A stretch of DNA of 36,139 bases. Origin: Arcobacteraceae bacterium (GTDB taxonomy: Bacteria > Campylobacterota > Campylobacteria > Campylobacterales > Arcobacteraceae). The notes under the pieces are model-generated. The model was not told where the DNA came from and did not search any database. It worked only from the letters and a program-made list of their open reading frames with translations. The stretch spans positions 1 to 36,139 of the forward strand of contig JALNYH010000021.1 in assembly GCA_023229945.1 (NCBI GenBank). Reading direction: 5' to 3'. Position numbers and translations under genes: made by a program. Shown here piece after piece: positions 1 through 8,216 of this stretch (positions are counted from its first letter, which is position 1; the number at the start of each line of letters is the position of its first letter).

Positions 1-652
1 TCTTGATTTCGTATATCATTTTATGAGATTTTAGATTTTTTACATTTTCCCACATATCTTTGAATAACTCTTTATTCATCAATTTATGATGACTGACAAG
101 TTCTGGGTGGGTTTTGCCAATACTTTCTTCATAAGTATATCCAGTAGTTTCACAAAATTTATCATTTACATATTGTATGATACCGTTTGGGTCAGTTTTG
201 ACAACTATGAGTATCTCATCTATTACTTGTTTGTAATGATTGAGTAGTTTTGTTTGAATTGCTAAAAGTTTTTTACTACTTAATAACTCTTCATAATTAT
301 CAATATAAGTAAATAAAAGTCTTACATCCAAAGGTTTAGTCAAAAATCTATCAACTTTTGCATGAATAGCTTCTATAAAATATGATGTTTCTGTATATGC
401 TGTAAGCAAAATAGTGAATATAGTAGGATTTATTTTTTTGATTTCTTTAATCATTTCGATACCATTCATTTTTGGCATCTCAATATCGCTTAATACAATA
501 TCAAAATCATCAAGTTTAAACTTCTCAAGCCCCTCTTGCCCATCTCTTGCTATTGTAACACATTCAAATTTTTTGCCTAATACATCAGATAAAAGTTTTG
601 AATTGGTCTCATCATCCTCGACAAAAAGGATTTTGATATTTGATTTTTGCAT
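1..652 (-). CDS. Response regulator with receiver and PAS domains, C-terminus off the window
   Basis: The reading frame is open from an ATG at 652 to the left edge (217 codons visible). Residues 1-115 form a CheY-like receiver: acidic pair D13/D14 (VEDDE), phospho-acceptor D56 (VLSDIEMP), T84 (LLTAYT) and K106 (LTKP) are all present, so phosphotransfer should work. From about residue 135 a PAS domain follows (PNGIIQYVNDKFCETTGYT, then the typical GKTHPELVSHHKLMNKELFKD-type stretch). A Shine-Dalgarno-like AGGTGG lies at 658-663 on the minus strand. The architecture matches that of the 13105-14406 gene, so the missing C-terminus could be a coiled coil, a GGDEF or a kinase domain; this cannot be seen here. 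It is divergent from valS. The family call is firm, the output unknown. Confidence 0.85.
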   Translation of the reverse strand, partial: MQKSNIKILFVEDDETNSKLLSDVLGKKFECVTIARDGQEGLEKFKLDDFDIVLSDIEMPKMNGIEMIKEIKKINPTIFTILLTAYTETSYFIEAIHAKVDRFLTKPLDVRLLFTYIDNYEELLSSKKLLAIQTKLLNHYKQVIDEILIVVKTDPNGIIQYVNDKFCETTGYTYEESIGKTHPELVSHHKLMNKELFKDMWENVKNLKSHKMIYEIK

Positions 653-682
653 AAGTACCACCTGTTGTGTTTGCTAAGGTAG

Positions 683-688
683 AGTATA
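683..688 (-). promoter_or_regulatory. Putative -10 box for the receiver-PAS gene
   Basis: On the minus strand TATACT is followed by a leader of about 25 nt, an AGGTGG ribosome-binding site and the ATG at 652. No clear -35 is visible, as is usual for Campylobacterota sigma-70 promoters. Confidence 0.5.
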
Positions 689-752
689 ACAGATATTTTT
701 TTAAAGTGATATAAAAAAGGATACATTATGGTCATTTTTATAAGCTTTTTGT

Positions 753-758
753 TATAAT
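753..758 (+). promoter_or_regulatory. Putative valS -10 box
   Basis: A perfect TATAAT preceded by a T-rich stretch lies 42 nt upstream of the valS ATG. Placement and sequence fit a housekeeping sigma-70 promoter without a conserved -35. Confidence 0.6.
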
Positions 759-800
759 CACGACTAATAAATAGATAATAGATAGATTTAAGGAATTTTG

Positions 801-3413
801 ATGAGTTACAATCCAAAAGAAATAGAAGATAGTTTTTATAAATTATGTGAAGATAGAGGCTATTTTGAAATAGATGGAAACAAAGAAATACAAGAAGAGG
901 GCAAAAATTTTGCACTTATGATGCCACCACCAAATGTAACGGGAAGCTTACATATAGGTCATGCACTTACTTTTACATTGCAAGATATTATCACTAGATA
1001 CAAAAGAATGGACGGCTATAAAACACTTTGGCAGCCAGGTACTGACCATGCTGGAATTGCAACTCAAAATGTGGTAGAAAAACAACTCCTAAAAGAGGGT
1101 ACTAGCAAAGAAGAGCTTGGACGAGAGGCGTTTTTGGAGCGTGTTTGGAAGTGGAAGGATTATAGTGGTGGAACTATAGTACATCAGATGAGAAAGCTAG
1201 GAGTTACACCTGCTTGGAGTCGTGAGAGATTTACTATGGATGAGGGCTTGAAAGAGGCTGTAAAAGAGGCTTTCGTACATCTTTACAATGAAGGTATGAT
1301 AGTAAGAAACAACTATATGGTAAACTGGTGTACACATTGTGGAGCTTTGAGTGATATTGAAGTGGAGCATGAGGATACTGCAGGGAAGTTTTATCATATA
1401 AAATATGCTTTGGCTGATGGAAGCGGTGAAGTGATAGTAGCTACCACTAGACCTGAGACATATTTCGGAGATAGTGCTGTAATGGTACATCCTGATGATG
1501 AGAGATATGCTAGTCTTATAGGTAAAGAGGTAGTTTTACCTATTATTGAGAGAAAAATCAAAATCATAGCTGATGAGCATGTGGATATGGCGTTTGGTAC
1601 TGGTGTAGTTAAAGTAACACCAGCTCACGATACAAACGACTACGAAGTGGGTAAAAGACATGATTTAGAATTCATCACTGTATTTGATGAAAAAGGGATA
1701 TTAAACGAGCATTGTGGAGAGTTCGCTGGACTTGAAAGACTAGAATCTCGTTTGGAGGTAGTAGCAAAACTTCAAGAGCTAGGATACTTGATAAAAATCG
1801 AAGACCACAACCACCAAGTAGGGCATTGCTATAGATGTAAAAACATAGTAGAGCCTTATATCTCAAAACAATGGTTCGTGCGTAAAGAAGTAGCTAGAAA
1901 TTCTATAGACAAAACTTATGCAGGTTTGACTAAGTTTTTCCCTCCACATTGGATAAATAGCTATAGTTCATGGATGGATGAGCTAAGAGACTGGTGTATA
2001 TCAAGACAGCTTTGGTGGGGACATAGAATACCTGTGTTTTATTGTGAGGATTGTGGTCATGAATGGGCTAGTCGTGAAGACCATCCACTTGATTGTCCAA
2101 AATGTGCAAGCAAAAACTTCGCTCAAGACCCAGATGTACTAGATACTTGGTTTAGTAGTGCATTGTGGGCGTTTTCACCTCTTGGATGGGGTAACAATGG
2201 ACAAATGGGAGATAAATTTACGGGTACTGATATAAAAGATTTCTATCCAAATTCATTGCTTATTACTGGGTTTGATATATTGTTTTTCTGGGTAGCTAGA
2301 ATGATGATGATGGGTGAACATTTCATGGGTGAACTACCTTTCAAACATATCTACCTTCACGCTTTAGTGCGTGATGAAACTGGTGCTAAGATGTCTAAAT
2401 CAAAAGGAAATGTAATAGACCCTCTTGATATGGTAGAAGAATTTAGTGCTGATATTGTGAGATTTTCTCTTGCATATTTGACAGTACAAGGAAGAGATAT
2501 AAAACTAGGAAGAAAACACCTTGAGCTTTATAGAAACTTTACAAACAAGCTTTATAACGCATCAAATTTCTTACTTATGAACGAAAGTAGTTTCAAAGAC
2601 CTAAAAGATATAGAGATAAAATCAACTCTTGGTAAATATATGCTAAGCCGTCTTTCTGTAGCTACCGATGAGGTAAGAGATAATCTTGATAACTACAGAT
2701 TCAATGATGCAGCAAATGCAATATATAAATTCGTATGGATGGAGTTTTGTGACTGGGGTATCGAGTACAGCAAAGCAGAAAAATCAAGCGTAGCCGAACT
2801 TGGAGCGATATTCAAAGAGACTTTGAAACTTGTATCACCTTTTATGCCTTTTATCGCTGATTATTTATACCACAAACTAAGCGGTACTACGCTAGAAGAG
2901 GGTAAATCGGTAATGATTATGAACTATCCAAAAGAGCTTCCTGTGGATAATGCTTCTATAGAGCAGTTTGCCGTGATAGAAGAGGCTATCGTAGCTATTA
3001 GAAGAGCAAAAGTTATCATAGATATGGGTAATAGCAAAATAGATTTGGCATATATCAAACTAGGCGTAAATCTAGATACAAATGCTATCAAGCCGTTTAT
3101 CCAAAAACTTGCAAAAGTGGAAAACATAGAGTTTGTAACAGCTAAAATAGATGGCAAATGTATCACCGATGTAAGTACAAACCTAGAGGTTTATATACCG
3201 ACGGATAGTATAGACCTAAGTGCAATCAAAGACAAACTAAGCAAACAAAAAGCAAAACTAGAAGCTGAAATAAACAAGCTATCAAATATGCTAAACAACG
3301 AAAAATTTGTAGCAAATGCACCTGCCCTTGTGCTTGAAACAAACAGAACTGCTTTGAGCGAGGCTCAAAGTAAATTTGACAAAGTAGAGGCTGAACTAAA
3401 AAGCTTTGAGTAG
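801..3413 (+). CDS. valS: Valyl-tRNA synthetase
   Basis: Class I aminoacyl-tRNA synthetase that charges tRNA-Val in the cytoplasm; 870 aa, normal family length. The ATP-site motif HIGH is at residues 51-54 within PPPNVTGSLHIGHAL, and KMSKS at 530-534 (AKMSKSKGNVIDPLD). The editing domain (VATTRPETYFGDSAVMVHP) lies in between, and zinc-type cysteine pairs (CEDCGHEW, CPKC) are present. The C-terminus is the ValRS coiled-coil arm (about residues 805-870). I chose ATG 801 rather than the TTG three bases upstream because AAGGAA (790-795) is then well spaced. It has its own promoter and ends in a terminator that overlaps its stop codon, so it is probably transcribed alone. Confidence 0.98.
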   Translation: MSYNPKEIEDSFYKLCEDRGYFEIDGNKEIQEEGKNFALMMPPPNVTGSLHIGHALTFTLQDIITRYKRMDGYKTLWQPGTDHAGIATQNVVEKQLLKEGTSKEELGREAFLERVWKWKDYSGGTIVHQMRKLGVTPAWSRERFTMDEGLKEAVKEAFVHLYNEGMIVRNNYMVNWCTHCGALSDIEVEHEDTAGKFYHIKYALADGSGEVIVATTRPETYFGDSAVMVHPDDERYASLIGKEVVLPIIERKIKIIADEHVDMAFGTGVVKVTPAHDTNDYEVGKRHDLEFITVFDEKGILNEHCGEFAGLERLESRLEVVAKLQELGYLIKIEDHNHQVGHCYRCKNIVEPYISKQWFVRKEVARNSIDKTYAGLTKFFPPHWINSYSSWMDELRDWCISRQLWWGHRIPVFYCEDCGHEWASREDHPLDCPKCASKNFAQDPDVLDTWFSSALWAFSPLGWGNNGQMGDKFTGTDIKDFYPNSLLITGFDILFFWVARMMMMGEHFMGELPFKHIYLHALVRDETGAKMSKSKGNVIDPLDMVEEFSADIVRFSLAYLTVQGRDIKLGRKHLELYRNFTNKLYNASNFLLMNESSFKDLKDIEIKSTLGKYMLSRLSVATDEVRDNLDNYRFNDAANAIYKFVWMEFCDWGIEYSKAEKSSVAELGAIFKETLKLVSPFMPFIADYLYHKLSGTTLEEGKSVMIMNYPKELPVDNASIEQFAVIEEAIVAIRRAKVIIDMGNSKIDLAYIKLGVNLDTNAIKPFIQKLAKVENIEFVTAKIDGKCITDVSTNLEVYIPTDSIDLSAIKDKLSKQKAKLEAEINKLSNMLNNEKFVANAPALVLETNRTALSEAQSKFDKVEAELKSFE

Positions 3414-3438
3414 AGATACTCAGGGCTTTTGCTTTTTT
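3399..3438 (+). terminator. Intrinsic terminator of valS
   Basis: The arms AAAAGC (3399-3404) and TGAGTA (3407-3412) pair with TACTCA (3417-3422) and GCTTTT (3425-3430) around a GAGA loop, followed by a T-rich tract to 3438. The valS stop codon (3411-3413) sits inside the hairpin. It should insulate the RhuM operon from valS readthrough. Confidence 0.75.
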
Positions 3439-3467
3439 ATACAACTGATATTTCAAAAGGTTGCACT

Positions 3468-4484
3468 ATGGAACATAATCTAACTATCCAAGATGAAATG
3501 ACAGAATTTTTACTCTACACAACCCCCAATCAAAATATAAAAGTTGAAGTTTTTTTAAACAATGAAACTTTGTGGCTTACGCAAGAAAGAATTGCGGAGC
3601 TTTTTGGGGTAGATAGAACGGTAATAACAAAACATATCAAAAATATCTATAATGAACAAGAACTTCAAGAAGATTCAACAAGTGCAAAAATTGCACAAGT
3701 TCAAATTGAAGGTAATAGAACAGTAAAAAGAGCCATTAAATACTACAACCTTGATGCTATCATAGCAGTAGGTTATAGGGTCAATTCACTAAAAGCTACA
3801 CAGTTTCGTATCTGGGCTACAAATATCTTAAAAGAGTACATCATCAAAGGTTTTGCTATGGATGATGAACGGATGAAAAACGGTAGATTCTTTGGTAAGG
3901 ATTATTTTAGAGAACTACTAGAAAGAGTCCGTTCAATCCGTGCTAGTGAGCGAAGAATTTATCAGCAAGTTACGGATATATTTGCAGAATGTTGTATTGA
4001 CTATGACAAAAAAAGTGATACTGCCAAAAACTTGTATGCAAATATACAAAATAAATTCCATTTTGCTATCACAGGACAAACAGCAGCTGAAATAGTCTAT
4101 AAAGAAGCCGATAAACAAAAGCCTTTTATGGGGCTAAAAACTTGGAAAAATGCACCTGATGGAAGAATACTCAAATCAGATACAACCATAGCCAAAAACT
4201 ATTTGAGCGAAGAAGAAATCAAAAAACTAGAAAGAACCATATCGGCTTATTTTGATTATATTGAAAATCAGATTGAACAAAGAAAAACATTTACAATGGA
4301 ACAACTAGAAAATAGTGTCAATAAATTTCTTGACTTTAATGACTATAAAGTTTTGGACGGTTTTGGAAGCATATCACACAAAATGGCGGAAGAAAAAGCA
4401 TTTGCTCAGTACGATGAGTTTAATAAAGTTCAAAAAATCGAATCAGATTTTGATAAAGAGCTGAAAAAAATGATAAGAGGCTAA
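3468..4484 (+). CDS. RhuM-family protein
   Basis: A 338-aa protein of the RhuM family, named after a gene in a Salmonella pathogenicity island; the biochemical function is unknown. Residues about 20-60 form a predicted helix-turn-helix (LWLTQERIAELFGVDRTVIT), followed by the family-typical stretch YYNLDAIIAVGYRVNS and FRIWATNILKEYIIKGFAMD. The second half (AKNLYANIQNKFHFAITGQTA onwards) is the conserved RhuM C-terminal region. ATG 3468 is preferred over upstream starts because AAAAGG (3455-3460) precedes it at correct spacing. It is the first gene of a three-gene operon and lies 1 nt from the ATPase gene, implying co-translation. In other bacteria RhuM genes often lie in defence or mobile islands; a DNA-binding regulator or sensor for the cassette is inferred, not shown. 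Confidence 0.88.
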   Translation: MEHNLTIQDEMTEFLLYTTPNQNIKVEVFLNNETLWLTQERIAELFGVDRTVITKHIKNIYNEQELQEDSTSAKIAQVQIEGNRTVKRAIKYYNLDAIIAVGYRVNSLKATQFRIWATNILKEYIIKGFAMDDERMKNGRFFGKDYFRELLERVRSIRASERRIYQQVTDIFAECCIDYDKKSDTAKNLYANIQNKFHFAITGQTAAEIVYKEADKQKPFMGLKTWKNAPDGRILKSDTTIAKNYLSEEEIKKLERTISAYFDYIENQIEQRKTFTMEQLENSVNKFLDFNDYKVLDGFGSISHKMAEEKAFAQYDEFNKVQKIESDFDKELKKMIRG

Positions 4485-4485
4485 A

Positions 4486-6396
4486 ATGGAACTAGTATAT
4501 TTATGGATTGTGAAGTATAAGAATATTGAAAATCAGGGGTTTAATTTTAGTCCTAGGTTTAGATGTGAGTATAATAAAGATAAAAATGAGCTTACTATTG
4601 ATGAAAATAAAGAGTATGTAAGTATTTTCCCTGATAATATAAATATTACTGCTATTGTTGGGGAGAATGGGAGTGGGAAGAGTAGTGTTTTTGAAGTTTT
4701 AACTTTTTTATATTATCAAGGAGTGATAGCAAATAGAAAAGACAAAACATTTTTTCTTTTTTATAAAGATGATAGATTTTTTATTCAATGTGAAAACTAT
4801 AAAAATATTCCTTTAGATGAAAAAGATTTAGAAGATTTTATTAAAATCAAAAACAATACATTAATATTGATGAGCAAGTTTTTTTGTGCTAGAACTGATA
4901 TGCCATTAATACATTTTTCAAATTGTATTAGTGATATTACAAACAACTACAGGCTTAAGGCTTTAAAAAATTACGATAAATTTAACAATGGAATTCAACC
5001 AACTACACCTAGAATGGAAAGTGAAAATTCTTATGATAATTTCAATCAAAAATTTCAATATATTTTGAAAAAGAATGCTGATTTTTTTAATTTTATTGAT
5101 GAAACCTTTATTTTTGATAGTTATCAATGTGAAATACAGTTTCAAGAAATAGAAGTTAATATCGTTCAATATGATAATAAAGAATTTGGCGAATATATAA
5201 GTTTTCAAAAGAAAAAGCATTTAAATAATGAAGAGTTGTTATATAAAATGCTTATCGTCTTAGCAATTGAAATGACAATAGGTAAAATTCATAACTCAAG
5301 ACATTATTCTTTAGAGCCAAATACTGCAAATGCTGAAATATTGAAAAAATATATTAAAGAAAACATTGAAGATAAGTTAATTAATAAGATAGATGATTTT
5401 CATCTTTTCTCTTTAAAATTTACATTAGAGACCTGTAATAATAGTTTGAAAAACATTGAAGAGTCTATTTCAGAAGAAATATTTGATATAAATTTATTTT
5501 CTGCTTATTCTCAATGGGAACCAATAAAACCTATGAATAATTTTCATGAACTTATGGGAAATTACGAAGTTCCTCAATCTAATGCAATATTTCAAAGTAA
5601 GATTTTCAAGATGGAAGACAATTATTTAGAAACTGTTTACAATAATGAACTTTTAAATTTTATGGTGAACAATAATATTTTAAGATGCAATTTTTTAAAT
5701 TCTAAAAAGAATAATTGTCATTTTTTAGAACTTAGTTCAGGTGAAAAACTTTTTTTGAATGTCTTAACAAACTTTGCATATACACTTTTTAGATTACCAG
5801 ATGACTATTGTGGTGTAATGTTATTTGATGAAATTGAACTCTCATTTCATCCTAATTGGCAGAAAAGATTATTGAATAGTTTTATATATATTCAAGATAA
5901 AATATCAAAAAGTAAACTATTACATCTTCACTTGATATTTACTTCACACTCTCCATTTATTTTATCAGACTTACCAAAAGAAAATGTAATATTTTTAAGA
6001 AATGGGAAACAAGATAACCCTGATATAGAGCAAACTTTCGGAGCAAATATACATACTTTACTTTCTCACGGATTTTTTATGGATGGTGGGCTTATGGGGG
6101 AGTTTGCGAAAGGGAAGATAAATGATATTTTAAACTTTTATAAACAAATTGACAATATTAAAGAGAATAAAGCAGAGGTAGAAAAATTAAAAATTGTATA
6201 TCTTCAAGAAGATAATCATAAACAAACATTAAAAGATAAGATGTGGAATATCCAATCAATAATTGGAGATGATTATTTAAAGCAAGTGATTAAAAATCAT
6301 TTAATAGAGATTGAAAAAATAGTTTTAGGAAATGATGAAGCAAAAAAAGAAGAAGTTAAAAGACTAAAAGCTCAAATAGAGTTATTGGAAAAATAA
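4486..6396 (+). CDS. AAA/ABC-type ATPase of a Septu-like cassette
   Basis: A 636-aa ATPase of the SMC/ABC-like class found in defence systems (the PtuA role in Septu). Visible motifs: Walker A GENGSGKS at 59-66, ABC signature LSSGEK at 416-421, Walker B VMLFDEIELSFHP with D448/E449, and H-loop TSHSP at 486-490. A stretch near residues 520-545 (FGANIHTLLSHGFFMDGG) is typical of these ATPases. The C-terminus (about 545-636) is lysine/glutamate-rich and probably coiled coil. The insert between Walker A and the signature is long, low-complexity and AT-rich. The gene starts 1 nt after the RhuM stop and ends 1 nt before the HNH gene. An OLD-nuclease identity (Gabija-like) is unlikely because no TOPRIM domain is seen. 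The ATPase fold is certain; the Septu assignment is inference from the neighbour. Confidence 0.9.
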   Translation: MELVYLWIVKYKNIENQGFNFSPRFRCEYNKDKNELTIDENKEYVSIFPDNINITAIVGENGSGKSSVFEVLTFLYYQGVIANRKDKTFFLFYKDDRFFIQCENYKNIPLDEKDLEDFIKIKNNTLILMSKFFCARTDMPLIHFSNCISDITNNYRLKALKNYDKFNNGIQPTTPRMESENSYDNFNQKFQYILKKNADFFNFIDETFIFDSYQCEIQFQEIEVNIVQYDNKEFGEYISFQKKKHLNNEELLYKMLIVLAIEMTIGKIHNSRHYSLEPNTANAEILKKYIKENIEDKLINKIDDFHLFSLKFTLETCNNSLKNIEESISEEIFDINLFSAYSQWEPIKPMNNFHELMGNYEVPQSNAIFQSKIFKMEDNYLETVYNNELLNFMVNNNILRCNFLNSKKNNCHFLELSSGEKLFLNVLTNFAYTLFRLPDDYCGVMLFDEIELSFHPNWQKRLLNSFIYIQDKISKSKLLHLHLIFTSHSPFILSDLPKENVIFLRNGKQDNPDIEQTFGANIHTLLSHGFFMDGGLMGEFAKGKINDILNFYKQIDNIKENKAEVEKLKIVYLQEDNHKQTLKDKMWNIQSIIGDDYLKQVIKNHLIEIEKIVLGNDEAKKEEVKRLKAQIELLEK

Positions 6397-6397
6397 A

Positions 6398-7303
6398 ATG
6401 CTCAAAATAAAATATTCATCAAATTTAGAAGATAGCTATTATGAAAAAATTGCAAAAAAAAGTAAAGCAGATAAATTTAATGGATTAACTTTTGAAGAGT
6501 ATTACAATAATAACTATAAGAAAATTCTCAAATATGATTTAAAAGATATGCTTTGTGGAGATTTTGAAAAACTTGTAGAAATTAAAAATACACTTGGTAA
6601 AAAATATGACAATAAGATTAAAAGTTTTTTTAATTATGACAAATCTAAGATAAACAACTCTTCTCCTTTAATTTCAAAACTACAACCAAAAATAGCAAAA
6701 TTCTTTGAAGAAAATGTAGAGGTTCACACTTGTTATTATTGTAATATAGACTTTATCAATAAGTTCAAAAAAGGCAATGAAACAAAAAATGCTTTTACAT
6801 TAGACCATGTTTTAGAAAAGGCTGATTATCCTTATTTGGCATTGAGTTTATATAATCTTGTTCCAAGTTGTTATGTTTGCAATAGTAAAGTGAAAGATTC
6901 AAAAATACCTTTTGATGACTTTTCACCAACAAACAAAAATTTTGATTTTAATGAAAGGGTAAAGTTCAAATCCTTTATTACAAATGTTGATTTACAAATA
7001 CAAAATGAAAGTGATTTATTGATAAAACTGATAGAGTCTTATTCTAGTAAATATGATAAATATATAGAAAGTTTGAATTTAAATGATAGATATGATTATT
7101 ATAAATATAAAGTTTTAGAGATGATTAAAAAACGAGAAATATATCCTGACAGTAGGATAAAAGAGCTATCTCTTTTAACACAAAGAACAGAAGAAGATAT
7201 TAAACAAGATTTATTTGGTGTTTATTTAAATGATAAAGACCTACACAAACGCCCACTTAGCAAACTCATCAAAGACATCAGCGAAGAGCTAAGACTGGTA
7301 TAA
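6398..7303 (+). CDS. HNH endonuclease, PtuB-like
   Basis: A 301-aa protein with a zinc-stapled HNH centre. CxxC at C112/C115 (HTCYYCNIDF), the D136-H137 pair in TLDHVLEK, the asparagine-containing YNLVPSC, and a second CxxC at C158/C161 (CYVCN) are in the order expected for ββα-metal nucleases of the PtuB/TIGR02646 type. It is longer than the usual PtuB of roughly 200-250 aa, with N- and C-terminal extensions of unrecognised type. It is the last gene of the RhuM-ATPase-HNH operon (1-nt gap). By analogy with Septu and the retron Ec78 effector pair, the ATPase would license the nuclease to cut DNA or RNA on invasion; substrate and trigger are unknown. Inverted-repeat DNA follows directly. Confidence 0.87.
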   Translation: MLKIKYSSNLEDSYYEKIAKKSKADKFNGLTFEEYYNNNYKKILKYDLKDMLCGDFEKLVEIKNTLGKKYDNKIKSFFNYDKSKINNSSPLISKLQPKIAKFFEENVEVHTCYYCNIDFINKFKKGNETKNAFTLDHVLEKADYPYLALSLYNLVPSCYVCNSKVKDSKIPFDDFSPTNKNFDFNERVKFKSFITNVDLQIQNESDLLIKLIESYSSKYDKYIESLNLNDRYDYYKYKVLEMIKKREIYPDSRIKELSLLTQRTEEDIKQDLFGVYLNDKDLHKRPLSKLIKDISEELRLV

Positions 7304-7315
7304 GTTACTATCTTA

Positions 7316-7439
7316 CGGAACGCCAGATTTATCTGGTTATCTTAAAGACAAGCCCAGATGAATCTGGGGTTCCATTTAAGACAAGCCCGACTCTTGTGCA
7401 AAGCACTCTCTGTGAGAAAGTCGGGGTTCCGTTATCCCC
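7316..7439. repeat. Cluster of short palindromes behind the HNH gene
   Basis: Three successive hairpins: CCAGAT/ATCTGG (7323-7336), CCCAGAT/ATCTGGG (7353-7368) and CCCGACT/AGTCGGG (7386-7425, which itself encloses GTGC/GCAC). The second and third share the flanks AAGACAAGCCC before and GGGGTTCC after, so they look like tandem divergent copies of one REP-like unit. CGGAAC at 7316 and GTTCCG at 7426 bracket the group. None is followed by a T-run, so a simple terminator is not the best reading. This and the next entries fill the roughly 300-bp gene-free gap 7304-7610. Confidence 0.7.
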
Positions 7440-7441
7440 AT

Positions 7442-7575
7442 GGTGCAATTTATAATTTTTGGATAAAAATTTATTGAGACTTTTTCGTTAAGAAATTGTG
7501 ACTGTTTGAGCGAAGCGAGTTTCACAATTTTAGAAAAAGTCTCAATAAATTCCAAAAATTATAACCTCTTGCACC
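7442..7575. repeat. 134-bp long imperfect inverted repeat
   Basis: Outer arms GGTGCAA (7442) and TTGCACC (7569), then TATAATTTTTGG (7451-7462) against CCAAAAATTATA (7552-7563), then a 19-bp perfect arm (7468-7486 against 7533-7551) containing TTGAGACTTTTTC, then AAATTGTGA against TCACAATTT, with GAGCGAAGCGAG near the centre. As RNA it would form a hairpin about 60 bp long with small bulges. It carries no open frame. It could be a MITE-like element, a structured RNA tied to the upstream cassette, or a genome-wide repeat; no transposase is near. Confidence 0.85.
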
Positions 7576-7588
7576 GATTTTTTACGCA

Positions 7589-7606
7589 ACTTTTTTTAAA
7601 AAAAGT
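7589..7606 (-). terminator. AT-only perfect palindrome after the LapG-like gene
   Basis: ACTTTTTTTAAAAAAAGT is an 18-bp perfect palindrome just beyond the minus-strand stop codon at 7611. It could end transcription from either side, but the absence of a loop and of GC pairs makes it weak. Confidence 0.3.
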
Positions 7607-7610
7607 GGCA

Positions 7611-8216
7611 TTACTCTTGTTCCGTTATCCCTTTTTCTACTAACTGCTTGTGAAACTTTTTTTCCAAATTTTTCAATATATTTGGAAAAGGAGAAGTTAT
7701 TGGTTCTTGTTTTTTACCTTGAGAATCTACCCTGTAAGCGACATTATCATCAAATATCATAATAGGCTCTAAATCAGTTCTTCTTGTAAGAGGTAGGGCT
7801 TTGAAGCTTAGGTTGTCTAATATTAGTGGGTTTTTGTCATCTTCGTAATATGCAGTTACTAGGTGGAACTCATTACTTGGTCTTGTTTTCTCTTTTACCA
7901 CCATCAAAAATAGCTTGTTTTTCTCAATACCAGATAATTTGAGTGCTTCGTATTTGCTTATGGCATACTCTTCGCAATCACCTCTACCTTTGAGTACAAA
8001 GTCTATCATAGTATCCCATTCATCGTGATTTATATCATCTATTGAGTCGTAAGCTGATACTATTTGATTGAAATAAAAATTAACAGAGTTTAGTTTTTGG
8101 GTAGTTGTTTTTTGGGGTAGGGTGTTTAGGAATTTTTCTAAATCATTTAGCCTTTTGTCTTGGTTTGCAAGAGAAAGGATAGATGAGATAAGTATTAAAA
8201 ATACTATTTTAAACAT
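7611..8216 (-). CDS. LapG-like periplasmic cysteine protease (BTLCP family)
   Basis: A 201-aa transglutaminase-like cysteine proteinase. Residues 1-18 form a signal peptide (FKIVFLILISSILSLA). The catalytic triad is visible as C81 in GRGDCEEYAISKY, H118 in EFHLVTAYY and D134 in ILDNLS; the spacing (37 and 16) matches the pattern known for LapG (cysteine, histidine, aspartate). LapG enzymes cleave the N-terminus of giant RTX surface adhesins and are restrained by the c-di-GMP receptor LapD; neither partner is in this window, although several GGDEF proteins are. Its ATG overlaps the end of aroE by 13 nt in another frame, so it is the last gene of the ligA-AsmA-aroE operon. Family call firm; adhesin substrate inferred. 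Confidence 0.85.
   Translation of the reverse strand: MFKIVFLILISSILSLANQDKRLNDLEKFLNTLPQKTTTQKLNSVNFYFNQIVSAYDSIDDINHDEWDTMIDFVLKGRGDCEEYAISKYEALKLSGIEKNKLFLMVVKEKTRPSNEFHLVTAYYEDDKNPLILDNLSFKALPLTRRTDLEPIMIFDDNVAYRVDSQGKKQEPITSPFPNILKNLEKKFHKQLVEKGITEQE

Larger units (their letters stand above)
7426..7631. repeat. 13-bp direct repeats flanking the 134-bp palindrome
   Basis: GTTCCGTTATCCC occurs at 7426-7438 and again at 7619-7631, the second copy forming the last codons of the LapG-like gene. The pair brackets the long inverted repeat, which would fit a duplication made during insertion, or a partial copy of the gene's 3' end. Confidence 0.5.

Noticed and set aside
4486..6396. Gabija GajA or OLD-family nuclease
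   Set aside because: No TOPRIM domain follows the ATPase; the C-terminus is a charged helical region, and the partner gene is an HNH nuclease, not a UvrD-like helicase.
3468..7575. Retron (ATPase-HNH effectors with reverse transcriptase and msr-msd)
   Set aside because: No reverse transcriptase gene is present on either strand; the 134-bp palindrome alone is not an msr-msd signature.
7304..7610. Insertion sequence remnant
   Set aside because: No transposase fragment is recognisable in any frame of the block. The direct repeats are noted but do not prove transposition.
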